Below, in pieces: positions 40,779 to 49,661 of a stretch of DNA of 64,000 nucleotides (its first letter is position 1; the number at the start of each line of letters is the position of its first letter). Location: the NCBI RefSeq assembly GCF_943193205.1, contig NZ_CALPDD010000012.1, forward strand, positions 1 through 64,000, given 5' to 3'. Position numbers and translations under genes: made by a program. Source of the DNA: Alistipes muris (GTDB lineage Bacteria; Bacteroidota; Bacteroidia; Bacteroidales; Rikenellaceae). The notes under the pieces were generated by a model that saw only the letters and a list, made by a program, of their open reading frames with translations, had not been told where the DNA came from and searched no databases.

Positions 40779-42881
40779 TTAGGAAATGCGTGAGAAATCG
40801 GTTTCGCGGCGCCCCGAATAATTGTACCGCAGCACGGCGAGCCCGCGGTTTTCGGGACGGGCGAGTTCGGGGTCGGCAGCGAGGATTTCGATGGCCGCTT
40901 CGCGCGAAAGGGTCAGTATCTGCACGTCGGCCGTGGGGTTGGCTATGCGCAGGTCGAACGCCAGTCCGCTCTGCATCGTGCCGTTGACGTCGCCCGCGCC
41001 CCGCAGCTTGAGGTCGAGCTCCGCGAGCCGGAAGCCGTCGTTGGTCTCGCACATGGCTTCGAGCCGCGCGCGCGATTCCTTGGATAGCTTGACGCCCGAC
41101 ATCAGAATGCAGTACGACTGCTCGCCGCCCCGGCCGACGCGTCCGCGCAGCTGGTGGAGCTGCGAAAGCCCGAACCGCTCGGCCGATTCGATGACCATGA
41201 CCGTGGCGTTGGGGACATCGACCCCCACTTCGATGACCGAAGTGGCCACCATGATCTGCGCTTCGCCCGCCTTGAACTGGCGCATCGACTCCTCCTTGTC
41301 GGCAGGCTTCATTTGGCCGTGGCAGATGGTCGTCACGTACTCCGGCAGCGGAAAGTCGCGCGAAATGGATTCGTAGCCGTCGGTGAGGTCCTTGTAGTCC
41401 ATCGTCTCCGATTCCTTGATGAGCGGGTAGACCACGTAGACCTGCCGCCCTTTCTTGATTTCCTGCTTCATGAAGCCGAAAAGCCGCAGCCGCGCCGCAT
41501 CGGTGTAGTGCACCGTCTTGACGGGCTTGCGGCCCGGGGGCAGCTCGTCGATGACCGAGACGTCCAGGTCGCCGTAGAGGGTCATGGCCAGCGTCCGCGG
41601 GATGGGCGTCGCCGTCATGACGAGGATGTGGGGCGGGCGGGCGTTCTTGGTCCAGAGCCGGGCCCGCTGCTCGACGCCGAAGCGGTGCTGCTCGTCGATG
41701 ACGACGAACCCTAAGTTGGCGAACTGCACGCGGTCTTCGATCAACGCATGGGTCCCAATCAAAATCTGTACCTCGCCCGACGCGATTCCTTCGAGGGCCT
41801 GCCGCCGTTCGCGGCTTTTGGAGGCTCCGGTCAGAACCGCCGCCCGGACGCCGAGCCCGTCGAGCATGCGGCTGAACGTGGCGAAGTGCTGGCGGGCAAG
41901 TATTTCGGTGGGGGCCATCATGCAGGCCTGGTAGCCGTTGTCCACGGCCAGCAGCATCGACATGAGCGCCACCAGCGTTTTGCCGCTGCCGACGTCGCCT
42001 TGGAGCAGGCGGTTCATCTGGAACCCCGTGACGGTGTCGCTGCGGATCTCCTTGATGACGCGTTTCTGCGCTCCGGTGAGCGGAAACGGCAGTTTCTGCG
42101 TGTAGAACGTATTGAAAACGCCCCCGACTTTCGGAAAGAGAAAGCCGTCGTTCTTGGTCATGCGGGCCGTGCGGCGCGACTGGACGTTGAGCTGCACGCC
42201 CAGCAGCTCGTCGAACTTGAGCCGGTACTGGGCCTGCCGGAGCGCTTCGGGCGACTGGGGGAAGTGGATGTTGTAGTAGGCTTCGCGCAGGGGCATCAGA
42301 CCGTAGCGGGTGCGGAGCGCTTCGGGCAGCAGCTCCTCGACATGGTCCTTGGCCAACTGCCATGCGTGGCAGATGATGCGGTACATACCTTTGGTTCCCA
42401 GCACGTTGGAGAGCTTCTCGGTCGAGGGGTAGATGCCCTGCATGCCGCTTTCGGGCTTGCGCGAGAGGGCTTGTTCGATGGTTTCCAGCTCGGGGTGCGC
42501 CATCGAAAGTTCGCTGCGGTAGAACGAGGGACGGCCGAAGACGAGGTATTCGCGCCCGACCTCGATTCGTTTTTCGATCCACTTGATGCCCTGGAACCAC
42601 ACCAGCTCGGCCGCTCCCGAGGGGTCTTTGACGTAGACCGTGAAGCGGCGTTTGCGCCCCTCGCCCGCGTAGGCCACCCCCGTCACACGGGCCCGGAACT
42701 GGACCAGCGCCGGGGCGCCCTCGGTGATTTCGGCGATGCGGTAGATTTTGGTGCGGTCGATGTAGCGCGTCGGAAAATGACGCAGCATGTCGCCCACGGT
42801 GCGCACATGCAGCTCCTGGTCGAGCAGCTTCGCCCGCGCTTCGCCCACGCCCGGCACAAATTGGATATTGCTCTCCAGCAT
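40779..42881 (-). CDS. recG: ATP-dependent DNA helicase RecG
   Basis: 700 residues. N-terminal wedge/OB domain (ITEGAPALVQFRARVTGVAY), then helicase motifs: LLQGDVGSGKTLVALMSMLL, MAPTEILARQHF, VVIDEQHRFGVEQR (DEQH box), LVMTATPIPRTLAM, and LHQLRGRVGRGGEQSYCIL. It remodels stalled replication forks and branched DNA. The ATG at 42881 is preferred over the GTG at 42887 because a TATCTTTG promoter box ends 10 nt upstream. Confidence 0.96.
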   Translation of the reverse strand: MLESNIQFVPGVGEARAKLLDQELHVRTVGDMLRHFPTRYIDRTKIYRIAEITEGAPALVQFRARVTGVAYAGEGRKRRFTVYVKDPSGAAELVWFQGIKWIEKRIEVGREYLVFGRPSFYRSELSMAHPELETIEQALSRKPESGMQGIYPSTEKLSNVLGTKGMYRIICHAWQLAKDHVEELLPEALRTRYGLMPLREAYYNIHFPQSPEALRQAQYRLKFDELLGVQLNVQSRRTARMTKNDGFLFPKVGGVFNTFYTQKLPFPLTGAQKRVIKEIRSDTVTGFQMNRLLQGDVGSGKTLVALMSMLLAVDNGYQACMMAPTEILARQHFATFSRMLDGLGVRAAVLTGASKSRERRQALEGIASGEVQILIGTHALIEDRVQFANLGFVVIDEQHRFGVEQRARLWTKNARPPHILVMTATPIPRTLAMTLYGDLDVSVIDELPPGRKPVKTVHYTDAARLRLFGFMKQEIKKGRQVYVVYPLIKESETMDYKDLTDGYESISRDFPLPEYVTTICHGQMKPADKEESMRQFKAGEAQIMVATSVIEVGVDVPNATVMVIESAERFGLSQLHQLRGRVGRGGEQSYCILMSGVKLSKESRARLEAMCETNDGFRLAELDLKLRGAGDVNGTMQSGLAFDLRIANPTADVQILTLSREAAIEILAADPELARPENRGLAVLRYNYSGRRETDFSRIS

Positions 42882-42891
42882 GTTCACAGGG

Positions 42892-42899
42892 CAAAGATA
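42892..42899 (-). promoter_or_regulatory. -7 box (TATCTTTG) of recG
   Basis: Consensus box on the minus strand, 10 nt before the ATG at 42881. Confidence 0.55.
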
Positions 42900-43053
42900 A
42901 TTAAAAAATCACGGCTTCCGCATTGCGGAGAAGCGGAAAAACCGTTTCCTCCGGTTTGCGCTCCGGCAGCGATGTCCGGCGGCGGATTTCGGGTGTTTCC
43001 GTTCTTCGTTTCCTTTTTGTATCTTCGCAGTAGTTTTTCCGACACGAAAAAGA

Positions 43054-44547
43054 ATGGAGCTGACAAAATTTTCCCGGCGGCCGTCGTGCGAAGTCGCGTT
43101 CGGTCCCGTGACCATCGGCGGGTCGCATCCCGTTGCCGTGCAGTCGATGACCAACACCGACACCAACGACACCGAAGCGTGCGTGGCCCAGATAGGGCGG
43201 ATTGCTGCGGCGGGCGGGCGCATCGTCCGGCTCACTGCGCAGGGACGGCGCGAAGCCGAAAACCTGCAAAACATAGCCCGCCGTGTGCGCGAGGAGGGGT
43301 TGGACGTGGCGCTGGTAGCCGACATCCATTTCCTGCCCGAAGCCGCCGCCGTGGCGGCGCAGTATGTCGACAAAGTGCGGATCAACCCCGGAAACTATCG
43401 CACGGAACACGGTGAGCTGGAAGCGCTTATCGAGCAATGCCGCGAGCGGGGCGTCGCTCTGCGCATCGGCGTCAACCACGGTTCGCTGGCCAAGCGCGTG
43501 TTCGACGAGTGGGGCGACACGCCGCAGGGGATGGTCGTTTCGGCCATGGAGTTTCTGCGGGTTTGCCAACGCGTCGGATTCGACAGGGCGGTCGTTTCAA
43601 TGAAGTCGAGCAATACGCGGGTCATGGTGGCCGCTTACCGGCTGCTGGCCGAGGCGATGGAGACCGAGGGGATGCGCTATCCCATTCATCTGGGAGTGAC
43701 CGAAGCCGGAAACGGGCTGGAGGGGCGCATCAAGAGCGCCGTGGGCATCGGGGCCCTGCTGGCCGACGGCATCGGCGACACCATCCGGGTTTCGCTGACC
43801 GAAGCGCCCGAACACGAAATTCCCGTAGCGCAGCTGCTGGCCGACTATTTCGCCGAACGGCCGGGCGAATTCGCGGTGCGCCACCCCGAACGCTATTCGC
43901 CTACGGAGTTCCGGCGGCGCAGCCGGGTGGCGGTGCCCGTTGTCCACGACGAACCGCTGGACGGATTCCGTATCCTCGAAGCCGTTTCGGGCAATCCGAC
44001 GGCCGAACTGCGGGCCGCCATCCTCGGTTTGGAGCAGCCCGACGAACCTGTGGTCGTGAAACGCCGCTACGACGATGCGTCGCTCGAAACGGTGGCGGTC
44101 AAGGCCGCGGCCGACCTGGGCGTGCTGCTGCTTGACGGGCTGGCCGACGGCATCTGGGTCGACGCTCCGCAGCATGCCGCATCCGCCATCCGGGAGGTGG
44201 AACTGATGATTTTGCAGGCCGCCCGCGCCCGCTTCTCCCACACGGAATACATCGCCTGCCCCTCGTGCGGGCGGACCCTCTACGACATCGAAAAGACCCT
44301 TGCCGAAATCAAGTCCCGCACGTCGCACCTCAAGAATCTGAAAATCGGCGTCATGGGCTGCATCGTCAACGGTCCGGGCGAGATGGCCGACGCCGACTAC
44401 GGCTATGTGGGTGCCGGGCCGGGGCGGATAACCTTGTACAAGGGCCGCGAAGTCATCGCCCGCAATATTCCGCAGGAGGAGGCCCTCGACCGCCTGATAG
44501 CACTTATCAAGGAGCACGGCGAGTGGGAAGAACCCTCCGGGAATTAA
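43054..44547 (+). CDS. ispG: 4-hydroxy-3-methylbut-2-enyl diphosphate synthase
   Basis: 497 residues. IspG (GcpE) catalyses a late step of the MEP isoprenoid pathway with a 4Fe-4S cluster. N-terminal barrel: GGSHPVAVQSMTNTDTNDTE, VADIHFLPEAA, KVRINPGNYR. C-terminal cluster domain: YIACPSCGRTLYDI and GVMGCIVNGPGEMADADYGY. It has the inserted middle domain (about 270-390) of the plant/Bacteroidetes type, but the total is shorter than the 600 or more residues I expect for many Bacteroidetes forms. The stop is followed at once by the AT-rich repeat. Confidence 0.94.
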   Translation: MELTKFSRRPSCEVAFGPVTIGGSHPVAVQSMTNTDTNDTEACVAQIGRIAAAGGRIVRLTAQGRREAENLQNIARRVREEGLDVALVADIHFLPEAAAVAAQYVDKVRINPGNYRTEHGELEALIEQCRERGVALRIGVNHGSLAKRVFDEWGDTPQGMVVSAMEFLRVCQRVGFDRAVVSMKSSNTRVMVAAYRLLAEAMETEGMRYPIHLGVTEAGNGLEGRIKSAVGIGALLADGIGDTIRVSLTEAPEHEIPVAQLLADYFAERPGEFAVRHPERYSPTEFRRRSRVAVPVVHDEPLDGFRILEAVSGNPTAELRAAILGLEQPDEPVVVKRRYDDASLETVAVKAAADLGVLLLDGLADGIWVDAPQHAASAIREVELMILQAARARFSHTEYIACPSCGRTLYDIEKTLAEIKSRTSHLKNLKIGVMGCIVNGPGEMADADYGYVGAGPGRITLYKGREVIARNIPQEEALDRLIALIKEHGEWEEPSGN

Positions 44548-44697
44548 AAATGAAAAATTAAGAATTAAAAGTCGATTTGCAGTTTCATTTCGTGCCGGCT
44601 GCGGTTTCCGGACTGATCGGAAATCCCCGGGCGGGTAGAGGTCCGGGAAGCGGGAGGACCGATAATTTTTAATTTTTCATTCTTCATTTTTAATTCA
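44541..44697. repeat. MITE-like segment bounded by inverted AT-rich repeats
   Basis: A copy of the AATTAAAAATGAAAAATTAAG repeat at 44541-44570 and an inverted copy at 44661-44697 enclose about 90 bp of GC-rich sequence without a gene. It starts inside the last codons of ispG and ends 8 bp before the wbqC-like ATG. Confidence 0.6.
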
Positions 44698-44704
44698 GCG
44701 CATT

Positions 44705-45310
44705 ATGTTTCTCCTCCCTCTTGCCTATCTGCCTTCGGTCCGCTACTTCGCCTGCCTGATGCAGGGCGGGTGCGTCGTCGACCTGGGCGAGCATTTCATC
44801 AAGCGCTCGGAGCGCAACCGGGCCCGGATTCTTGCGGCCGACGGGACGATGGAACTGACGGTCCACGTGGCGCATGCCAACCGTCCCCGGCAGCCCGTGC
44901 GCGACGTGCGGCTCGATTATTCCAAACGTTGGCAGCACCAGCATTGGGGGGCGCTGGTCGCTTCCTACAAAGGGTCGCCCTATTTCGATTTCTATGCCGA
45001 CAGGCTGGCCCCCTTTTACGAGCGGCGTTTCGATTTTCTCGCCGATTTCAACCTTGGGCTGCTCGAATGCCTTTGCGGCGCGGCGCGGATTCCCATGCCC
45101 GCGGTGAGCGAAACCTATGTCGAGGCCCGGCCCGGCGACTGCGATCTGCGGCCCAAAAACGCCGAAGGCCCGGCCTTTGCGGCCGAGCCTTACGTGCAGG
45201 TCTTCGCCGACCGTCAGCCGTTCGTCCCTAATTTGTCTTTTGCGGATTTGCTGTTTGCGGAAGGACCGGAGAGCTCTTCGGTGCTGGGGCGCTGTCTATC
45301 AGCACGGTAG
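44705..45310 (+). CDS. WbqC-family protein
   Basis: 201 residues with the WbqC pattern: LLPLAYLPSVRYFACLMQGG, then FIKRSERNRARIL, DYSKRWQHQHWGALVASYKG and the C-terminal FVPNLSFADLLFAEGPES. Some homologues act in sugar or peptide modification; the function here is unknown. The last 83 bp overlap the 3' end of the convergent GH2 gene, and the conserved C-terminal motif of this family lies in the overlap, so the WbqC frame is the genuine one there. Confidence 0.9.
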   Translation: MFLLPLAYLPSVRYFACLMQGGCVVDLGEHFIKRSERNRARILAADGTMELTVHVAHANRPRQPVRDVRLDYSKRWQHQHWGALVASYKGSPYFDFYADRLAPFYERRFDFLADFNLGLLECLCGAARIPMPAVSETYVEARPGDCDLRPKNAEGPAFAAEPYVQVFADRQPFVPNLSFADLLFAEGPESSSVLGRCLSAR

Positions 45311-47258
45311 TGCTGTCGCGCAGCTTTCCGGCCCGGACTTTCACCTCGGCCCGGCCCGTCAGCGTCACCGTGTCCGAACGATATTGGCAGTCGGCGTATC
45401 GGGTCAGTCTTACGGTGTCGCCGCCGATGGTCATCAGCGGTTCGCCTGCCGAGCTGTAGACGCGGAACGTCTGTTGCGGCGAGGTGCGGTGACTGCTGTG
45501 TTTCCCGGCGATGTGCAGTGTCGGTTCCTCCTTGTTCCACATGGCTTTGTAGAGGTAGTAGGCGTCCTTGCGGCGCCGGCGGTCGATGGTCATCAGCCCC
45601 ATGGCGTTGGTGCCGTTGTGTCCCCGCACCGAACCGAAGTCGAACATGTTCTCGACCCAGACGCCCCACAGCAGCGAGTCGTTTTGCAGGCAGCGGGCGT
45701 ATTCTTCGTGGAAAAGGGTCTGGCGTTCTTCGGGCATCCGGTGCGTCGTGGGCTTGTTGTGCAGTGGCACCGACGCGTGGCCTATGACGCCCGGGGCGCC
45801 GTATTGGATGGCCGAGCGGAGGTGCGACCAGCTTTTGCCTAATTGTTCGAGCCAGATGTGCAGGTCGTGCGGATGGCCCTTGGCCCAGCCTACGGCCTGC
45901 CGCCAGACGATCATTTCGGTGATGAAGTTGATGTCGCCGTTCTTGTCGCTCACGGCCACCGTCGGGCGCGAGGGGTCGAGCGTGCGGGCCGCGTCGTGGA
46001 GCTTGCGTATGTAGGGGCGCACGTCGTCGCCCGTGTTGCGCAGGCGCGAGAAGATGCCCCACATCACCACCGAGGGGTGGTTGAGATTCTGGGCGACGAT
46101 TTCTTGGAGCTGCTGCAGCCCGTTCTGCTCGAAAGCGGCCGTGGCGTAGTAGGCCGCATCGCTCAGAAACTGGGCCCGCTGCAGGGGCGTGTCGATCCAC
46201 ACCAGCATGCCCGTTTCGTCGCAGCGGTCGTAGAGGTGCCGGGCGTGGGGCATCACGGCCGAACGCAGGGCGTTGGCTCCCAAGGTGCGGATTTCTTCGA
46301 GGTCGAGGTCATAGTCGGCGGCGGTCAGCGTTCCGGCCGACAGGGCGTTGTCGTGGTAGAGCACTACGCCGCGCACGGGGATGTTCCTGCCGTTGAGCAG
46401 CAGCGCGCCCGGCGTGGCCTTTATCTGACGGAAGCCCGTGCGGACCGACACCCGGTCGGAACGGCCGTTTTTGCTCACTTCGACGTTGACCTTATAAAGG
46501 TCCGGGTGTTCGGGCGACCATAGTTGGGGGTTCGGCACCGTGTAGGCGATTTTCAGCGGCCGGCCGTCGAGTTTGGCGTGCATGATGCGGTCAGCGAAGA
46601 CCTTGCGGCCGTCGGGCGCCGTGATGTCGACCGCCACCGTGCAGGCCGTCTCGTTCTTGGAGGTGAGGTGGATTTCCAGTTCGCCCTCGGCCTTTTCGCG
46701 GGTTGCGGTCCGCTGGTGGACCAGCACGCCGTCGGTCCCTAAGTAGAGGGGCGACACGGCCGTGCGTTCGGTGACGATAAGTTCGGCTTCGCGGTAGAGA
46801 CCGCCGTAGAAATTCATCTCGGCCGAGGTGGGCAGCACGTTGGTCCGTGCGGCGTTGCTCACGATGACCAGCAGCGAATTGTCCGTGCCGAAGCGCAGCC
46901 TGTCGGTAATCTCGAACGTGAAGGCGGTCGCACCGCCGCGGTGTTCGCCCGCATGGCGGCCGTTGACGAAGAGGTCGGTCACGTTCTGCGCGCCGTAGAA
47001 GCGGATGAAGACCCGTTTCGAGGCCCATTCGGCCGGGATGCGCAGGTCGTTCTGGTAGAGCCCCGTGGTTTCGCGCAGCGAGCCTTCGGCCGTCGGGTTG
47101 TTGTTCCAGCTGTGGGGCAGCGTCACGAACCGGGCGTTGTCGCTGTTGGGTTCCGAGGCGTAGAAGAAGCGCCAGCCCTCGTTGAGCGGATAGATTTCGC
47201 GGGCCCCCAGCGGCAGGGCCCAAAGCAGCAGCAGAGCGAGCAGGATATCTCTTTTCAT
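45228..47258 (-). CDS. Glycoside hydrolase family 2 protein, altered active site
   Basis: 676 residues with a signal peptide (KRDILLALLLLWALPLGA). The GH2 domains are in order: N-terminal jelly-roll (LNEGWRFFYASEPNSDNARF; LPHSWNN), immunoglobulin-like domain with LWSPEHPDLYKV, and TIM barrel. The usual catalytic acid/base block after NHPSVVMWG should read L/F-N-E; here it is IFSRL, so the Glu is replaced. The nucleophile-region block FHEEYARCLQND keeps Glu. GH2 enzymes remove beta-linked galactose, mannose or glucuronate from glycans; activity here is doubtful. Start at 47258 is the ATG before the signal peptide. Confidence 0.9.
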   Translation of the reverse strand: MKRDILLALLLLWALPLGAREIYPLNEGWRFFYASEPNSDNARFVTLPHSWNNNPTAEGSLRETTGLYQNDLRIPAEWASKRVFIRFYGAQNVTDLFVNGRHAGEHRGGATAFTFEITDRLRFGTDNSLLVIVSNAARTNVLPTSAEMNFYGGLYREAELIVTERTAVSPLYLGTDGVLVHQRTATREKAEGELEIHLTSKNETACTVAVDITAPDGRKVFADRIMHAKLDGRPLKIAYTVPNPQLWSPEHPDLYKVNVEVSKNGRSDRVSVRTGFRQIKATPGALLLNGRNIPVRGVVLYHDNALSAGTLTAADYDLDLEEIRTLGANALRSAVMPHARHLYDRCDETGMLVWIDTPLQRAQFLSDAAYYATAAFEQNGLQQLQEIVAQNLNHPSVVMWGIFSRLRNTGDDVRPYIRKLHDAARTLDPSRPTVAVSDKNGDINFITEMIVWRQAVGWAKGHPHDLHIWLEQLGKSWSHLRSAIQYGAPGVIGHASVPLHNKPTTHRMPEERQTLFHEEYARCLQNDSLLWGVWVENMFDFGSVRGHNGTNAMGLMTIDRRRRKDAYYLYKAMWNKEEPTLHIAGKHSSHRTSPQQTFRVYSSAGEPLMTIGGDTVRLTRYADCQYRSDTVTLTGRAEVKVRAGKLRDSTTVLIDSAPAPKSSPVLPQTANPQKTN

Positions 47259-47387
47259 GATGATTCGGGTTTTCCACAAAGGTAGTGCAAACCGGGGGGA
47301 ATGCCAAATTTGTCGGGGCGTTCTGCGGAAAACAGGGTGGAATTCGCAATAAAATGCCTATCTTTACCCACAATTTGCCGCTTTGCC

Positions 47388-47897
47388 GTGAATACGATCG
47401 ACCTTATCGTTTGTCTGGTGCTGGCGCTGGCCGTGTGGAACGGGTGGCGCAAGGGATTCATCGTGCAGGCCGGGTCGCTCGTGGCGCTCGTCGTCGGGCT
47501 GTGGCTCGCCGTGCGCTTCGGCAAGCCGGTGGGCGAGTGGCTGCATTTCGACCCCCTGGTACGCTCTGCGGGCGGATTCATCGTGCTGCTGCTGGGGTGC
47601 ATCCTGCTGGTCGCCATCGTCGGGCGGATGTTGAAGCGACTTTCCCGTTTCGCCGGATTCGGGTGGCTGGACACCCTCCTGGGCGTGGGCCTTTCCATTT
47701 TGAAATACATGCTGGTCGTCAGCGTATTGTTCGCCGCGTTCGAGAAACTCAACGTCGACTATTGGCTGGTGGACAGCCGGACCATCGAGACATCGAGAAG
47801 CTACCGCCCCGTGCTGCGGCTTTCGGGGCTGATTTTTCCCTATGCGGAACGGCTCGGCGAGCAGCTGCCGCAGGCGGACGAAAAGCAGGACGCATAG
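47388..47897 (+). CDS. CvpA-family membrane protein
   Basis: 169 residues with four membrane segments and the CvpA N-terminal pattern (TIDLIVCLVLALAVWNGWRK, then GFIVQAGSLVALVVGLWLA). CvpA proteins are needed for colicin V production in E. coli and are linked to cell-envelope stress elsewhere. The start is a GTG at 47388, since no in-frame ATG lies near. It is followed after 3 nt by rsgA, so these are co-transcribed. Confidence 0.85.
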   Translation: MNTIDLIVCLVLALAVWNGWRKGFIVQAGSLVALVVGLWLAVRFGKPVGEWLHFDPLVRSAGGFIVLLLGCILLVAIVGRMLKRLSRFAGFGWLDTLLGVGLSILKYMLVVSVLFAAFEKLNVDYWLVDSRTIETSRSYRPVLRLSGLIFPYAERLGEQLPQADEKQDA

Positions 47898-47900
47898 CCT

Positions 47901-48821
47901 ATGGAACGGAGTTTTTCGGGAGTGGTGGTCCGCGCGACGGGCAGTTGGTTCGAGGTGCTGGCCGGGCAGGAGACGGTGCGCTGCCGTATCCGGGGGCGGA
48001 TGCGGCTCAAGGGGGTGCGGTCGACCAGCCCCGTGGTGGTCGGCGACCGCGTGGCGTGCGAGCGCGACGCTGCCGGGGACCACGTCATTACGGCCGTCGA
48101 GCCGCGCCGCAATTATGTCATCCGCCGCGCGTCGAACCTCTCCAAGGAATCGCATATCATTGCCGCCAACGTCGACCAGGCGCTGCTCATGGCGACGCTC
48201 CGCCAGCCCGAGACGGCGCCGGAGTTCATCGACCGTTTCCTGGTCACCTGCGAGGCCTACAAGGTTCCGGCCACCCTCGTGCTCTCGAAAGCCGATTTGC
48301 AGGAGCCGCAGGCGCTGGCCGAATTCCGGGCCGTCTACGAATCGGCCGGCTACCGGGTGCTGACGGTTTCGACCGCTACCGGCGAGGGGGTCGGCGAGGT
48401 CCGCGAATTGCTGCAGGGGCGGACGACGCTCGTTTCGGGCAATTCGGGCGTGGGCAAATCGACCCTCGTGCGGGCCATCGACCCTGCGCTCGACATCCGC
48501 ACGGGCGAAATATCCGAAAGCCACGGCAAGGGACGCCACACGACCACTTTTTCGACCATGTATCCGCTTGCCGGAGGAGGGGCGGTCATCGACACCCCGG
48601 GCATCAAGGGGTTCGGGCTCATCGACATCGACGAGGGCGAGCTGTGGCACTATTTCCCCGAGATGATGCGCACGGGCCGCGACTGCCGTTTCTACAACTG
48701 CACCCATACCCACGAGCCGGGCTGCGCCGTGACTGCGGCGGTGATGCGGGGCGAAATCGCGCCGATGCGCTACGAAAGCTACCTCAAAATGCTGGACGAC
48801 GATGACAAATACCGCAAATAA
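47901..48821 (+). CDS. rsgA: Ribosome small-subunit GTPase RsgA
   Basis: 306 residues. RsgA is a circularly permuted GTPase that checks 30S ribosome assembly. Order: N-terminal OB-fold (VRATGSWFEVLAGQETVRC), G4 LVLSKADL, then G1 GNSGVGKSTLVRAI, G3 DTPGIKGFG, and a C-terminal zinc motif (DCRFYNCTHTHEPGCAV). It overlaps the next gene by 20 nt. Confidence 0.95.
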   Translation: MERSFSGVVVRATGSWFEVLAGQETVRCRIRGRMRLKGVRSTSPVVVGDRVACERDAAGDHVITAVEPRRNYVIRRASNLSKESHIIAANVDQALLMATLRQPETAPEFIDRFLVTCEAYKVPATLVLSKADLQEPQALAEFRAVYESAGYRVLTVSTATGEGVGEVRELLQGRTTLVSGNSGVGKSTLVRAIDPALDIRTGEISESHGKGRHTTTFSTMYPLAGGGAVIDTPGIKGFGLIDIDEGELWHYFPEMMRTGRDCRFYNCTHTHEPGCAVTAAVMRGEIAPMRYESYLKMLDDDDKYRK

Positions 48822-49533
48822 GGACACGGCGTGGTACGAGGAGCGGATCGCTTGCCTGGAGGAGTTCATGACCCCCGAGCGTGCCGGTCTGTTCCGCCGG
48901 ACCCTGGCACAGCGGACGCACTACATGACCGTGCTGGCCGAGAATACGTTCCATCCGCAGAATGCCGCGGCGCTGATACGCCATTGCGAGGCGTTCGGCG
49001 TACAGCGGATGCACACCGTCGAGAGCTTCTGCGAGTTCCGCCCGGCCGCGGCCGTGGTGCGCGGCACCGACCGCTGGGTCGACGTCTGCCGCCACGCGTC
49101 GAGCGCCGAAGCGCTCCGCGCGCTCAAGGCCGAGGGCTACCGCATCGTGGCCACCACGCCCCATCGCGAAGACACGACCCCCGAGACGTTCGACGTCGCA
49201 CGCGGGCCCTTCGTGCTGGTCTTCGGCACCGAGCACGCCGGGATTTCCGACGAGGCGATCGCCGCGGCCGACGAATTTCTGCGCATCCCCATGTGCGGCA
49301 TGGTCGAGAGCCTCAACGTGTCGGCTTCGGCCGCCATCCTCATCTATCAGCTTTCGCAGCGCGTGCGGCGGCAGGTCGGGGCGTGGGCCATGACCCCGCA
49401 GCAGCAGACCGAAACGCTCTACCGCTGGATGCTGCGCAGCGTTGCCGATGCCCCGCGCATTCTCGAACGGCGGTTCGGCGACGGGCCGGAGGATGGGGTT
49501 TCGGAAGCGTCGGGTTCCTTGGAGCAATCGTAA
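48802..49533 (+). CDS. TrmH-like SPOUT RNA methyltransferase
   Basis: 243 residues of the SPOUT (SpoU/TrmH) family, which methylates ribose 2'-OH in tRNA or rRNA. Motifs: AENTFHPQNAAALIRHCEAF (motif 1), FVLVFGTEHAGISDEAI (motif 2) and GMVESLNVSASAAILIYQLS (motif 3). The N-terminal Glu-rich stretch and C-terminal extension fit TrmH (tRNA Gm18 methyltransferase) best, but the substrate is not proven. It overlaps rsgA by 20 nt. Confidence 0.9.
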   Translation: MTNTANKDTAWYEERIACLEEFMTPERAGLFRRTLAQRTHYMTVLAENTFHPQNAAALIRHCEAFGVQRMHTVESFCEFRPAAAVVRGTDRWVDVCRHASSAEALRALKAEGYRIVATTPHREDTTPETFDVARGPFVLVFGTEHAGISDEAIAAADEFLRIPMCGMVESLNVSASAAILIYQLSQRVRRQVGAWAMTPQQQTETLYRWMLRSVADAPRILERRFGDGPEDGVSEASGSLEQS

Positions 49534-49661
49534 AGTGCCAAGGTCTCAGACCTTGCGCCCGGGGCCGGCTCGCGCTTTTGGCGCGACCCCCGCAGCCGGC
49601 CCGGGCGAATGCAGCGGGGCTGTCCGGTTCCGCAGTCCATAACACGAAATTTTTCACTTGT

